A stretch of 24,397 bases of DNA from JAYTQG01 sp043746815 (GTDB taxonomy: Bacteria; Actinomycetota; Thermoleophilia; Miltoncostaeales; Miltoncostaeaceae), in NCBI GenBank assembly GCA_043746815.1, contig JAYTQG010000106.1, positions 1 to 24,397 on the forward strand, in the 5' to 3' direction. This document shows, piece after piece, positions 16,075 through 24,255 of the stretch. The stretch's first letter is position 1; every line of letters begins with the position of its first letter. The notes under the pieces were generated by a model. That model saw only the letters and a program-made list of their open reading frames with translations, was not told where the DNA came from and did no database searches. A program made the position numbers and the translations under genes.

Positions 16075-16532
16075 AGTTCGGCGGTGAGACGGACGATCTC
16101 GCGGGTCATCTCCGTGTTTTGCGCCAACATCGCGAGGTGCTGCTCGGCCATCGTGCGCTGGCGCTCCAACAGTTCGGTCTGCCGCGCCTCGAACGCTTTC
16201 TCTCGCTCAACCTCGGCCGCGCGGTGATCTTGTACGGCTGCGGCGCGCAATTTGTCACGCTCGGCCTGGCGTGTCTGCGCCAGGAGAATAAGCGGCGCGG
16301 CGTATGCCGCTTGGGTTGAGAACGCGAGGTTCAACAGAATGAATGGGTAGGGATCCCAGCGGAAGCTGAACGCCGCAGCATTGGCCGCGATCCACAGCAC
16401 GACGAAGACCGTCTGAACGACGATGAACTGCGGTGTGCCGAAAACTCTGGCGAAGCGCTCGGCCAACACCCCGAACCGATCGTTGCCGAAGACCCCATGG
16501 TGGGAGATGGGGGTGGCTGGGTCAGTTGGCAC
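16059..16532 (-). CDS. DUF1003 membrane protein
   Basis: The 157-residue product has the DUF1003 layout: a short N-terminal region, two membrane segments (QFIVVQTVFVVLWIAANAAAF and a second in the PFILLNLAFSTQAAYAAPLILL region), the conserved QTRQAERDKLRAAAVQDHRAAEVE stretch split over the membrane edge, and a long C-terminal helix rich in Glu, Gln and Arg that is probably a coiled coil. Function of the family is unknown. The GTG start at 16532 has GAGG 6-7 bases upstream. It lies 42 bases after the GT39-like gene on the same strand and could be the last gene of that operon. Its stop lies inside the convergent lysyl-oxidase gene. Confidence 0.92.
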   Translation of the reverse strand: MPTDPATPISHHGVFGNDRFGVLAERFARVFGTPQFIVVQTVFVVLWIAANAAAFSFRWDPYPFILLNLAFSTQAAYAAPLILLAQTRQAERDKLRAAAVQDHRAAEVEREKAFEARQTELLERQRTMAEQHLAMLAQNTEMTREIVRLTAELHAAM

Positions 16533-16574
16533 GAGACCTCACTTGGTCAGATGAACGGGTCGAATGTGACGACC

Positions 16575-18083
16575 CTACGCGCCTCTCCGCCACAGGAAAT
16601 ACTTCACGCCGCTGTCGGGGCTGCCGTACGGAACGGTCCCGAGGAACGTGTAGCCGCCACCGGATCGCAGATCCTGGTCGATGTCCGTGGCGCTGACCGC
16701 GCGAGGCGCGTACCGAAGCGCCACCAAATCGAAGTAGCCCGCCTTGATGGCGGAGCGATACGCGGGCGCCCCGGTCAAGTAGTTTCCCGCCGCGTCGCGG
16801 TACTCAAAGAAGTCCAGACCCGTCCACTGCCAGGGCGATGACAGATCCGCCAAGTAGTACCGAGCCACCTCGACGTCCTCGACAAGCAGTCGGCTGGACT
16901 GCGGGTGAATCTGGGTTCGCAACGCATCGACCATCGCGTCGCTGGGCAGCCACTGACGGTAGAGATTGTTGGACTGGGCAAGACCGGTTCCGGCAACCGC
17001 CACGCACAGGCTGCTGACAAGTGCCAATCGGGTGCCGGGTGCGCCGAGGCGACGGTCTCGCAGCACGCGACTGACGCCCAATCCCGCGAGTGGCGCGAGG
17101 AAGAGCAAGCCGAACCCGACGTGTTTGTGAAGCGAGACTTCCTCGCCCTTGTACACGTGGTACGCCGGGGCCAAAAGCCCGGTCAGCAGCAGCATGATGA
17201 GCAGCGGTCGGCGTCGGTGCGGGCGCATCAGTACCGCGACGATCCCCAAGACGACGAGTGGGCCGATGAAGATCGCCGACTTCAGAAGGAGCGTTTGTGC
17301 CGAGGCATTGACAATCGCCGTGCGGTTGGTCGTCGAAAATGCAAGGCCGGTGGTCGCATCGACCCCGATGAGCTGAAACGCGATTGCAAACGCGAAAATC
17401 ATCCCGACAATTGCTGCCGCGACTCGGAAAAAGACGGTGCGTCTGCCGCCGTGACGGTGGGCCTCGAATCCGAGGAGCGCGAACACGCTCGGTGCATACA
17501 AAATGCCCGCGTACTTGACCGCGGCGGCCAGTACCAGAACGGGGCCGACGCTGAGGACAAGCCACATTGATTTCCCGCGGGCCGCGCGAACTGCGAGGTA
17601 CGTGGCCGCCGCGAGGAGCATCACGCAGAGGGCGTCGTACGTCGCCAGGTGTCCGATGAACAGAATCGGACATGCGCTTCCAAAGAACACCGCCGCGACG
17701 GTCGCCGCGCGGCGGTCGAACAGGCGCGCGGTTGTGAGGTAGACGAACATCGTCGCGATGAGGGTGCAGGCGAGGCTCAACAATCGGGCTGCGGCCAGCC
17801 CACCCCACGAGTCGAGCGCGTGTGCGAGGACCGGATACAGCGACGGAACACCTGAGAAATACCGTTCGAAGTGATCGAGGAGCGGCGCCCCGTCCACGAC
17901 ATGGTTGGTGATCTCACGCCCTGCGTAGAGATAGAGCGCTTCATCTTGAAACGCCGTGTTCTTGAGGCGCAGGGACCCGGCCACCTGCCAGACGAAGACC
18001 GCGAGCAGCGGAGCGGAGGCCCGAAAACGCGCCGCGAGAGCGCCGAAGGACATCGTGCTGAGGACGCGCGGGACGGTGGTCAC
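16575..18083 (-). CDS. GT-C (GT39/PMT-like) membrane glycosyltransferase
   Basis: The 502-residue protein has about ten hydrophobic segments and, in the first extracytoplasmic loop, FQDEALYLYAGREI with the acidic pair Asp47-Glu48 typical of GT-C enzymes (PMT, ArnT). These use polyprenyl-phosphate sugars on the outer membrane face to glycosylate proteins, lipids or polymers. A soluble C-terminal part (about 400-502) follows the last membrane segment. The GTG start overlaps the stop of the upstream fusion gene by 4 bases (GTGA), so the two are translationally coupled. The upstream protein contains both a polyprenyl-phosphate glycosyltransferase and a GtrA domain, which would supply the donor this enzyme needs. 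Acceptor and sugar are unknown. Confidence 0.87.
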   Translation of the reverse strand: MTTVPRVLSTMSFGALAARFRASAPLLAVFVWQVAGSLRLKNTAFQDEALYLYAGREITNHVVDGAPLLDHFERYFSGVPSLYPVLAHALDSWGGLAAARLLSLACTLIATMFVYLTTARLFDRRAATVAAVFFGSACPILFIGHLATYDALCVMLLAAATYLAVRAARGKSMWLVLSVGPVLVLAAAVKYAGILYAPSVFALLGFEAHRHGGRRTVFFRVAAAIVGMIFAFAIAFQLIGVDATTGLAFSTTNRTAIVNASAQTLLLKSAIFIGPLVVLGIVAVLMRPHRRRPLLIMLLLTGLLAPAYHVYKGEEVSLHKHVGFGLLFLAPLAGLGVSRVLRDRRLGAPGTRLALVSSLCVAVAGTGLAQSNNLYRQWLPSDAMVDALRTQIHPQSSRLLVEDVEVARYYLADLSSPWQWTGLDFFEYRDAAGNYLTGAPAYRSAIKAGYFDLVALRYAPRAVSATDIDQDLRSGGGYTFLGTVPYGSPDSGVKYFLWRRGA

Positions 18084-21000
18084 GGTTGACGCCCCTCACA
18101 GGCGGCCCGCTGCACCCCGGCGGCGCCGCGCACGTGGAGCTCGGCGGCAACCCGTCGCAGTGCGGCCCGTGACGCGGGGTCCGAGTCTGACGCCCACTGT
18201 GCGAGCTGGACACGCGTGGGCTTCGTCAGCGGCCCGCCCTCGTGGTAGACGATCGCTGCGACGTACGGCTGGCCACCGGTCGCTGGCCTGATCCGGTTAA
18301 TCCATTCGGCCTTCTCCGAACTGGGACCGGCGGCGGTGAACTCGATGAATAGCGGCGTTCCGGGATGGTTGCGCGCGACCGCCGCCATTGCGTTCACCGG
18401 CCCGGGCCACGTCGTGTGCGGATAGTTGACGAAGCTGATCAGCGCGACGTCGATCGTGCCCTTCGGGGGTGCAAACCGCGCGTCGTGTGCGGGGTCCGCG
18501 GGTGCCCACACCCACCGGACATTCTTCGCGCCCTGGCGTCTGAAGATGCTGCGCGCGTGGAGCCACGCGCGCGCCGAATCGCTCGGAATTCCGCCGCCTG
18601 CAACCGCAGATGACGGTGCCCAGTTTCGGTCGACCTGTTGGAGAATGGTGAGGTAGACGGGCTTTCCGTACTGGGCAAGCTCATTGGCCCACCGTTCGAG
18701 GGCTGCGTCGTGCGCTCCGTTTGCGATCGCCGGAAGGCTCGATGCGCGGTTGGCGGCACCGTCTTTCGTAAACAGAAGTGTTATCCAGGGCCGGGCACCT
18801 CGCATCGCTGGTGATCTTGACCAGGCTGCGTCGAACTGGTCGCCGATCTCCTGCCTTCGGCCAACGATTGCCACGTGGATGCCCGCCACGCACGGAACGG
18901 AGACGGCGTTTACATCGAGCTGATCCGCGGGAAGAAAGACCCCAAGGTAGGGTGGCCGCTTGTCGGTAACGATGGAGAACACCCGGGCACGTGAGGGCTG
19001 GAGTCCCTGGTAGACGGAGGTTCCGACGGCCGCGGGCACGAAGAGGGCAGCGCCGATAAACAGCGGGCGCAGTCGTGCCTTGGTGGCCCATGGACCCGGC
19101 TGACGCGCGACTCCGCGGTCGCCCCGTATGTCCAGGTAGCCAAGCCACAGGAAGGCAACGAGGAGAAAGCCGGTGTAGGCAACCCATCCGGCAGCGACGA
19201 CGGCCGCATCTCGGTTGTGTGCAAGGGCAGCCGCAACGATGCCAGCAACACAAAGGGCGAGGGCAACAAGGTGGGGGATGAGGCGTTTCCAGCTGGCAGC
19301 CTCCGTTCGCCGTTTGGGCGTGACGACGAACCCTTGCTTGGTTCCCGGCGTAAAGGCCGCCCAGACGCTCTGCACCAATGCAGGGGCACTTCCCACACCG
19401 ATGATGCGCCCGCGGATGCTCGATGCTCCCCGAACGGCGTGCCAAAAGGCCAGCTGCGAGAGGATCAAGTATGGAAGAAACGTGATGAAGAAGCTCGACA
19501 GGTACGCGCCGCGAACGGGTGCCAGACCGGTGAACAAGAAGATCAGAGGTGCGACGAGGAATACGATGTTTCGCAGGCCGCCGAGATAGTGAATACATGC
19601 CAGCCCATACTGGATCCGCTGGGGGAAGCGAAGTCGCCCGTGCCAGGGCAGGACGATCGACTTCCAATGTGAGCGAAGGACGCCGAGCGTGCCGGTGGCC
19701 CACCTTCGCTGCTGCGCGAAGTAGCTCTTCAAATCGACTGGCCCGAGGCCGATCGCGAGGTTTCCCGGGACGAATGTGCTCTGCCAGCGGTCATGCAGCA
19801 TGATCGACGCGGCGAAATCTTCGGTGACCGAGGTTGTCGGAAAACCGCCAATCTCGTCCAGTGCCGAGGCCCGGATCACGACATTCGTACCGCAGATAAA
19901 CGCTGCGTTCTGGCGAGACTTCCCAGGGCAGAGCACCGTGTAAAAGATGGCCTGTTGGTGGTCGGCCCACCGGGCAACTGGATTGTCGAGGTTGCTGTAG
20001 TACTGGCCGCTCTGGACCCAGCCCATGGCGGGATTGGCGAAGGGCGCGATGGTTGTCTCAAGAAAAACGGGGGCTGCGATCTGGTCAGCGTCAAAGATCA
20101 CGAGGAGCGTGTTCCCGACTGCGCCGATCAACTGACGGGCGTGTTCGATGTTCCCGGCCTTGGCCCCCCCGGGAACGGTGCGCGTCACACACTCGACGCC
20201 GTGTTGGGCGGCCAGGTCGTCGATTTCGTTCCAGCCAGCGAAGTTCGCGACACGGCCGTCGTTGCAGACAACAATGCGGATCTGGGCGGTTGGATGACGG
20301 CCGACATACCGCGCAGCGGTGGCCTTCGCGGCGACGATCGTGGGTTCGACAATTCCGACACCCTCGTTGACCGTTGGAATGAGGACGAAGATGGGGAGCT
20401 GGCTCGGGTCCTCCCGGGCAGCCATGACACGTTCACGTCGTGGCCACAGGGTGTAGGCCATCCCCACTGATTCGATCGCTGCGTGCAACTCTGCGAGGAA
20501 GAGCGGCACGGCGATCCATGCAAGGTGCCAGTTCACGACCGTCACGCGCCATCCAAGGTACGCGAGGGCGCTCAGGGTGACGCCGCTTGACAACGCAACC
20601 GTCTGGGCATCACGCGACGCCAGACCGGCGTGCGGCGCGAGGGCAACGATGAACAGGATCGCAGCCAGCATCAGCCACGCGCCCTGCGGTCGAGTGACGG
20701 CAACAGTGCCAGCGAGCGCGAGCACGGCAACCGCCAAACGGCGAACTAGAATCTTCCAGCTCCCCCGCGCAGGAACGTCCGGGATCATCCGCGCCGAGGT
20801 TGTCGCCGTCGCCTGGAACGCCCACCTGCGACACAGGATGAAGTTCAGCGGGGCGCTCGCACCGATTGCGATTGCCTGGCTGGGGATCGATCGGATTCCC
20901 ACTGCGATAAGTCCTCGCAGGACTCCAAGGCTGACCAGGAAGGTCAACGCGCTGACCGCCGCGTAGCGGACCAGTTGGGCGGGCGCGCGCTGCGTCGTGG

Positions 21001-21940
21001 CGCCAAACGTCCACACCCGGTTCAGCACAAAGTTACTGAGAAGCGCAACGAGGAAGGCTCCCGTGGCTGCAAGCAGCGGTGTGACCCCGGCAAACGTCAC
21101 GAGGGCCGCAAAGACCGCGAGGTTCACGGCGTAGCCGCTCAGACCCACGAGACCGAACCGCAGCAGTGTCCGGCCGAGGCCCTTGAGGACACCGAATCTG
21201 AGACCGGGGACCATCAGCATTGCTTCCAGAACGATCCGGGAGGACATCTTCGACGTGCCGATCGTCCGGTCCGTGAACGTGATCGGGATCTCGACGACGC
21301 GGAAACCCGACGTCACCGCGAGGTAGTTGACGCCAATTTGGAACGCGTACCCTTGCGCACGTACGCCTTCGGCGAGAACACGTTCCACGACCCTTCTGCG
21401 AAGACACTTAAAGCCGCCGGTGAGGTCACGAACGCCGACCCCCAAAATGGTCTGGGCATATGCACAGCCACCGCGGCTAATAACGCGCCGAACTGGACCC
21501 CAGTCGGCCAGGCGGCCGCCGCTCACATACCGAGAGCCAATGACGAGGTCGGCGTCTTTAGTAGCCGCGATGAGGCCTGGCACCGCTGCGGGAGAATGCG
21601 AGAAGTCGCAGTCCATTTGGACGATGAGATCGGCTCCGCGCTTCAGCGCGTAGGCGAACCCAGCAAGGTACGCGGGCCCAATTCCTTCCTTGACGGGCCG
21701 GCTGAGAAGCTCGATCCGCTCGTCGTTGGCCGCAATCGTTCGAACGGCGTCCGCCGTTCCGTCCGGGGAGTTGTCATCAATGACCAGGATGTGAAGGTCA
21801 CTGGTCGTCGGCTCAAGCGCCGCCACCAGCTCGCCGATCAGACGCCCGACGTTCTCCACCTCGTTGTAGGTCGGAACGCACACCCAAACGGCCTCGCCGG
21901 GATTTTGTGCCTCAAATCTCCCACCGAAGCGGTCGGGCAA
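18080..21940 (-). CDS. Multidomain fusion: DPM1-like GT2, GtrA, BcsA-like GT2, GH26-like
   Basis: Residues are counted from the TTG at 21940, which has AAGGAG 6 bases upstream (1,286 aa); a GTG-ATG at 22009 would add 23 residues. Residues 18-240: polyprenyl-phosphate glycosyltransferase (VPTYNE, IDDNSPDGT, MDCDFSH). Residues 260-375: GtrA domain with about four membrane segments. Residues 397-497: more membrane segments. Residues 515-770: processive GT2 of the cellulose-synthase type, with CNDG (Asp561), FDADQ (617-619), TEDF (707-708) and QQRRW (743-747). Membrane segments follow, with FVVTPK (871-876), matching the BcsA gating loop FxVTxK. After a last membrane segment near 960-976, residues 997-1227 resemble GH26 beta-mannanases (AWLHARSIFRRQGAKNVRWVW, then FIEF with Glu1200), but the acid/base Glu position holds Gln1102. 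It probably makes, flips and polymerises sugars, with a GH26-like domain outside. No PilZ domain is seen. Confidence 0.9.
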   Translation of the reverse strand: MPDRFGGRFEAQNPGEAVWVCVPTYNEVENVGRLIGELVAALEPTTSDLHILVIDDNSPDGTADAVRTIAANDERIELLSRPVKEGIGPAYLAGFAYALKRGADLIVQMDCDFSHSPAAVPGLIAATKDADLVIGSRYVSGGRLADWGPVRRVISRGGCAYAQTILGVGVRDLTGGFKCLRRRVVERVLAEGVRAQGYAFQIGVNYLAVTSGFRVVEIPITFTDRTIGTSKMSSRIVLEAMLMVPGLRFGVLKGLGRTLLRFGLVGLSGYAVNLAVFAALVTFAGVTPLLAATGAFLVALLSNFVLNRVWTFGATTQRAPAQLVRYAAVSALTFLVSLGVLRGLIAVGIRSIPSQAIAIGASAPLNFILCRRWAFQATATTSARMIPDVPARGSWKILVRRLAVAVLALAGTVAVTRPQGAWLMLAAILFIVALAPHAGLASRDAQTVALSSGVTLSALAYLGWRVTVVNWHLAWIAVPLFLAELHAAIESVGMAYTLWPRRERVMAAREDPSQLPIFVLIPTVNEGVGIVEPTIVAAKATAARYVGRHPTAQIRIVVCNDGRVANFAGWNEIDDLAAQHGVECVTRTVPGGAKAGNIEHARQLIGAVGNTLLVIFDADQIAAPVFLETTIAPFANPAMGWVQSGQYYSNLDNPVARWADHQQAIFYTVLCPGKSRQNAAFICGTNVVIRASALDEIGGFPTTSVTEDFAASIMLHDRWQSTFVPGNLAIGLGPVDLKSYFAQQRRWATGTLGVLRSHWKSIVLPWHGRLRFPQRIQYGLACIHYLGGLRNIVFLVAPLIFLFTGLAPVRGAYLSSFFITFLPYLILSQLAFWHAVRGASSIRGRIIGVGSAPALVQSVWAAFTPGTKQGFVVTPKRRTEAASWKRLIPHLVALALCVAGIVAAALAHNRDAAVVAAGWVAYTGFLLVAFLWLGYLDIRGDRGVARQPGPWATKARLRPLFIGAALFVPAAVGTSVYQGLQPSRARVFSIVTDKRPPYLGVFLPADQLDVNAVSVPCVAGIHVAIVGRRQEIGDQFDAAWSRSPAMRGARPWITLLFTKDGAANRASSLPAIANGAHDAALERWANELAQYGKPVYLTILQQVDRNWAPSSAVAGGGIPSDSARAWLHARSIFRRQGAKNVRWVWAPADPAHDARFAPPKGTIDVALISFVNYPHTTWPGPVNAMAAVARNHPGTPLFIEFTAAGPSSEKAEWINRIRPATGGQPYVAAIVYHEGGPLTKPTRVQLAQWASDSDPASRAALRRVAAELHVRGAAGVQRAACEGRQP

Positions 21941-22036
21941 CGTCGTCTCCTTACGCAACACTGCTGGTCGTCCCTGACAACGAGTGCAGCGCGCGTTTCC
22001 TCTCATCACGCCACCCGTTCGTTACCCGCGTCGATG

Positions 22037-22066
22037 ACGCTACATCGGTTCAAACACATCCGTCAA
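22037..22066 (-). promoter_or_regulatory. Promoter for the glycosyltransferase fusion operon
   Basis: On the - strand, TTGACG (22061-22066) and TAGCGT (22037-22042) are 18 bases apart, fitting a housekeeping sigma-factor promoter (five of six -35 bases, TANNNT -10). Transcription would begin near 22030, about 90 bases before the preferred TTG start. The region lies after the kinase stop, so the fusion gene can be expressed separately from the kinase. Confidence 0.45.
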
Positions 22067-22121
22067 CCGCCAAACGACCGTCGAATTCCGAATACCGTCG
22101 GCCGGACGGCCATATCCAGCA

Positions 22122-22661
22122 CTACTCCTGCGAGGGTGCGATGCCGACTATCAGAGGTGTGGCGTCCCGGCCGTCGACGATGACGTCCGCCCGGTCTGCC
22201 GGGCGCTCGGTGGCCACGTACTGATCTTCGTCCGCCATCCATAGCTCCCACTGAGCCGACATCGACTCGCCATCTCGGGCACGTCCGCGACGACGACGAA
22301 GGTCGCGCGGGGTTTCGACCCAGATACGCAGGCGGTATGCGTCGCAGAGGATGCTGTGGAGTGCCCGAACCCCCTCGACGATGACGGTGCCGCGCGCCTC
22401 CACCTCATGCCACTCGCCCGGACCTCGGCGGTCCCAGTCGTAGCGCTGGTACCGCGCCCGCTGCCCCGCTGACAGTGGATCGATGACCTCTCTTTGAACA
22501 CGGGCAACGTCGGCTGGGGTCCACCGCTCGCCCTCCCACGAAGAGAAGTCGTCCAGTTGGATGACTTGTGCGCGCATCTCCTCGGCGAGTGCCCGGGCGA
22601 ATGTGCTCTTTCCACTGCCAGCGAGGCCGTCCACGCCAATGAGGAAGGGCGACTGCTGCAC
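22122..22661 (-). CDS. Uridine-kinase-like P-loop kinase
   Basis: The product from the GTG at 22661 is 179 residues, starting MQQSPFLIGVDGLAGSGKST. It has Walker A GLAGSGKS (12-19), a downstream LDDF (35-38) where uridine/phosphoribulokinase-type kinases hold an acidic substrate-binding pair, the strand GTVIVEGVRAL, and an Arg-rich lid (RDLRRRRGRARD). It probably phosphorylates a nucleoside or other small hydroxyl compound; the substrate is not predictable. The GTG is preferred over the ATG at 22746-22748, because family similarity starts here, the extension is Arg/Ser-rich, and TAGCAT lies 7 bases upstream. It is on the same strand as the polysaccharide genes, with a gap of about 180 bases, and divergent from the GGDEF gene. 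Confidence 0.82.
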   Translation of the reverse strand: MQQSPFLIGVDGLAGSGKSTFARALAEEMRAQVIQLDDFSSWEGERWTPADVARVQREVIDPLSAGQRARYQRYDWDRRGPGEWHEVEARGTVIVEGVRALHSILCDAYRLRIWVETPRDLRRRRGRARDGESMSAQWELWMADEDQYVATERPADRADVIVDGRDATPLIVGIAPSQE

Positions 22662-22668
22662 CCCGGTG

Positions 22669-22674
22669 ATGCTA
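22669..22674 (-). promoter_or_regulatory. Candidate -10 element for a leaderless kinase mRNA
   Basis: TAGCAT on the - strand fits TANNNT and ends 7 bases before the GTG at 22661, so the transcript would begin at the start codon. No Shine-Dalgarno is present. The -35 is poor. Confidence 0.35.
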
Positions 22675-22746
22675 CGCCTGGTGTCGCTTCCCCGAAGATT
22701 CGCCCCAGCAGTCAACGATCTTCGCAAATACGCCGATGAGTACCTC

Positions 22747-24255
22747 ATGCAAGAGGTCCGCCGAACGATTCAGGTGGCACTGGCTGCATTCGTCGCCCTC
22801 ATCGCGTCGATCTGGATGTTTCCCAACACCCTTCGTGGGGATCTCGCTCAGAACTTTGGGATTGGTGCGGTCGCGATTGCCGCGTCGGTCGCCTGTGCGG
22901 GGGTGGTGCGCCAGACCGTTGGTCGCGCACGGCTGACGTGGGCGCTGTTTTCGTCGGGATGGGCCGCCTTCGGGTTGGTCTACATGGTCGCTGGATCCGA
23001 TGCCCTGCGCTCGCGTGAGGCGTCGCCCACCCAGCTCATCCTTTTGGGATCAGCAACCAATGCAGTGCTCATCGTTGCCGGGGTCGTGGTCCTCTACTGG
23101 GCCGTCCGCCCGGAACGCGGAGCGCAGGGTCTGATCGATGCTGGATCCATCGTCCTCGCGGTGTCACTTGGTATCTGGATTTGGGTGGTGGCACCCATCA
23201 TTGGCGTCGGAATTCCGATCGGAGAGATCGGCCTCACGATGGCAGCGATCGTTCCCACGCTCTCCTTCGTCTCGTTTGGGGCGCTTGGCTGGGTGGTGCT
23301 CCGTCGAGGGGTTCGCACTGCCCCATGGCTCACCGTCATCCTTCTCGCGTTGCTCCTGCAGACGGCGGCAGGACTGTTGGTGCTGATCACCAGTCTCAAC
23401 GCACTCGTTCCAGGTGGGCCCGTCTCGGCACTCGCCTACGGCGCCTCGGCGCTGTGCTGGTTAGTCGCGGCGCAGTCCCGCCTCTCGGGACTTCCCGCGG
23501 ATGGGTTTGCCCGTCGAACGCCCCCGCCCCCGTGGAGTCGCTGGCTCCCCTTCCTAATTCCCGTGGCGATGATTTTGCTCTTGGTTCCAAACTATCCACC
23601 GGCGCTGCTGCTGGTGCTGGCCGCTGTAGGCCTGGCGGCGGTCCGAGGGATCTCTGGCGTGAAGGTCAACAACACGTTGATCGCCGAGCGTGAACGTCTG
23701 ATGGTCACCGACCCGCTGACAGGTGCGTTCACGCGTCGACACCTGACTGACCGCTTGAAGGGAACGATCCTGAACGGTGGCGACCGGAGCCTTCCCCTGT
23801 CGATCATCGCGATGGATCTGGACAACTTCAAAGGTGTCAATGACACCCTCGGCCACGCAGCGGGTGATCGCCTCCTGTGCGAGCTCGTGGCTGGGTGGCT
23901 GGAGGCGCTGCGGCTGGACGACGCCTTGTGCAGGCTTGGGGGCGACGAGTTCATCGTTGTGATGACCAACACTCCCCTTGCGGGCGCGATCATTGTGGGA
24001 GAGAAACTCCGAGCCGTCGGTAGTGCGGTCTGCGAACGCCTTGCCCCCGGGCTTGGGGCTGGCGTTTCCTGTGGCCTTGCGACCCTCTCCAAGGTCGGGG
24101 AACTCGGACCTGACGAGTTGATGGCTCGGGCGGATGCGGCGCTCTATCGTGCGAAGGCAAATCGCCCTGTGAATCCGCGTGCCGCACGGAGCGCAGACCC
24201 GGAAGCGAACGTTCCAGCACCAGCTCGCGGACTTGAAATCGTGGCAGTGTCCTAA
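22747..24255 (+). CDS. Membrane diguanylate cyclase (GGDEF)
   Basis: The ATG at 22747 gives a 502-residue protein starting MQEVRRTIQVALAAF. Roughly nine or ten membrane segments cover residues 8-310 and probably form a sensor of unknown ligand; it does not match a MASE domain that I can name. The GGDEF domain starts near DPLTGAFTRRHL (about 320) and contains MDLDNFKGVNDTLGH and the intact signature GGDEF (398-402). RLDD (389-392) sits at the spacing of the inhibitory RxxD site. It should therefore make c-di-GMP from GTP, with product inhibition. No EAL domain is present. It is divergent from the kinase, with an 85-base gap if both preferred starts are right. The frame is open further upstream, but that part overlaps the kinase. 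Confidence 0.92.
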   Translation: MQEVRRTIQVALAAFVALIASIWMFPNTLRGDLAQNFGIGAVAIAASVACAGVVRQTVGRARLTWALFSSGWAAFGLVYMVAGSDALRSREASPTQLILLGSATNAVLIVAGVVVLYWAVRPERGAQGLIDAGSIVLAVSLGIWIWVVAPIIGVGIPIGEIGLTMAAIVPTLSFVSFGALGWVVLRRGVRTAPWLTVILLALLLQTAAGLLVLITSLNALVPGGPVSALAYGASALCWLVAAQSRLSGLPADGFARRTPPPPWSRWLPFLIPVAMILLLVPNYPPALLLVLAAVGLAAVRGISGVKVNNTLIAERERLMVTDPLTGAFTRRHLTDRLKGTILNGGDRSLPLSIIAMDLDNFKGVNDTLGHAAGDRLLCELVAGWLEALRLDDALCRLGGDEFIVVMTNTPLAGAIIVGEKLRAVGSAVCERLAPGLGAGVSCGLATLSKVGELGPDELMARADAALYRAKANRPVNPRAARSADPEANVPAPARGLEIVAVS

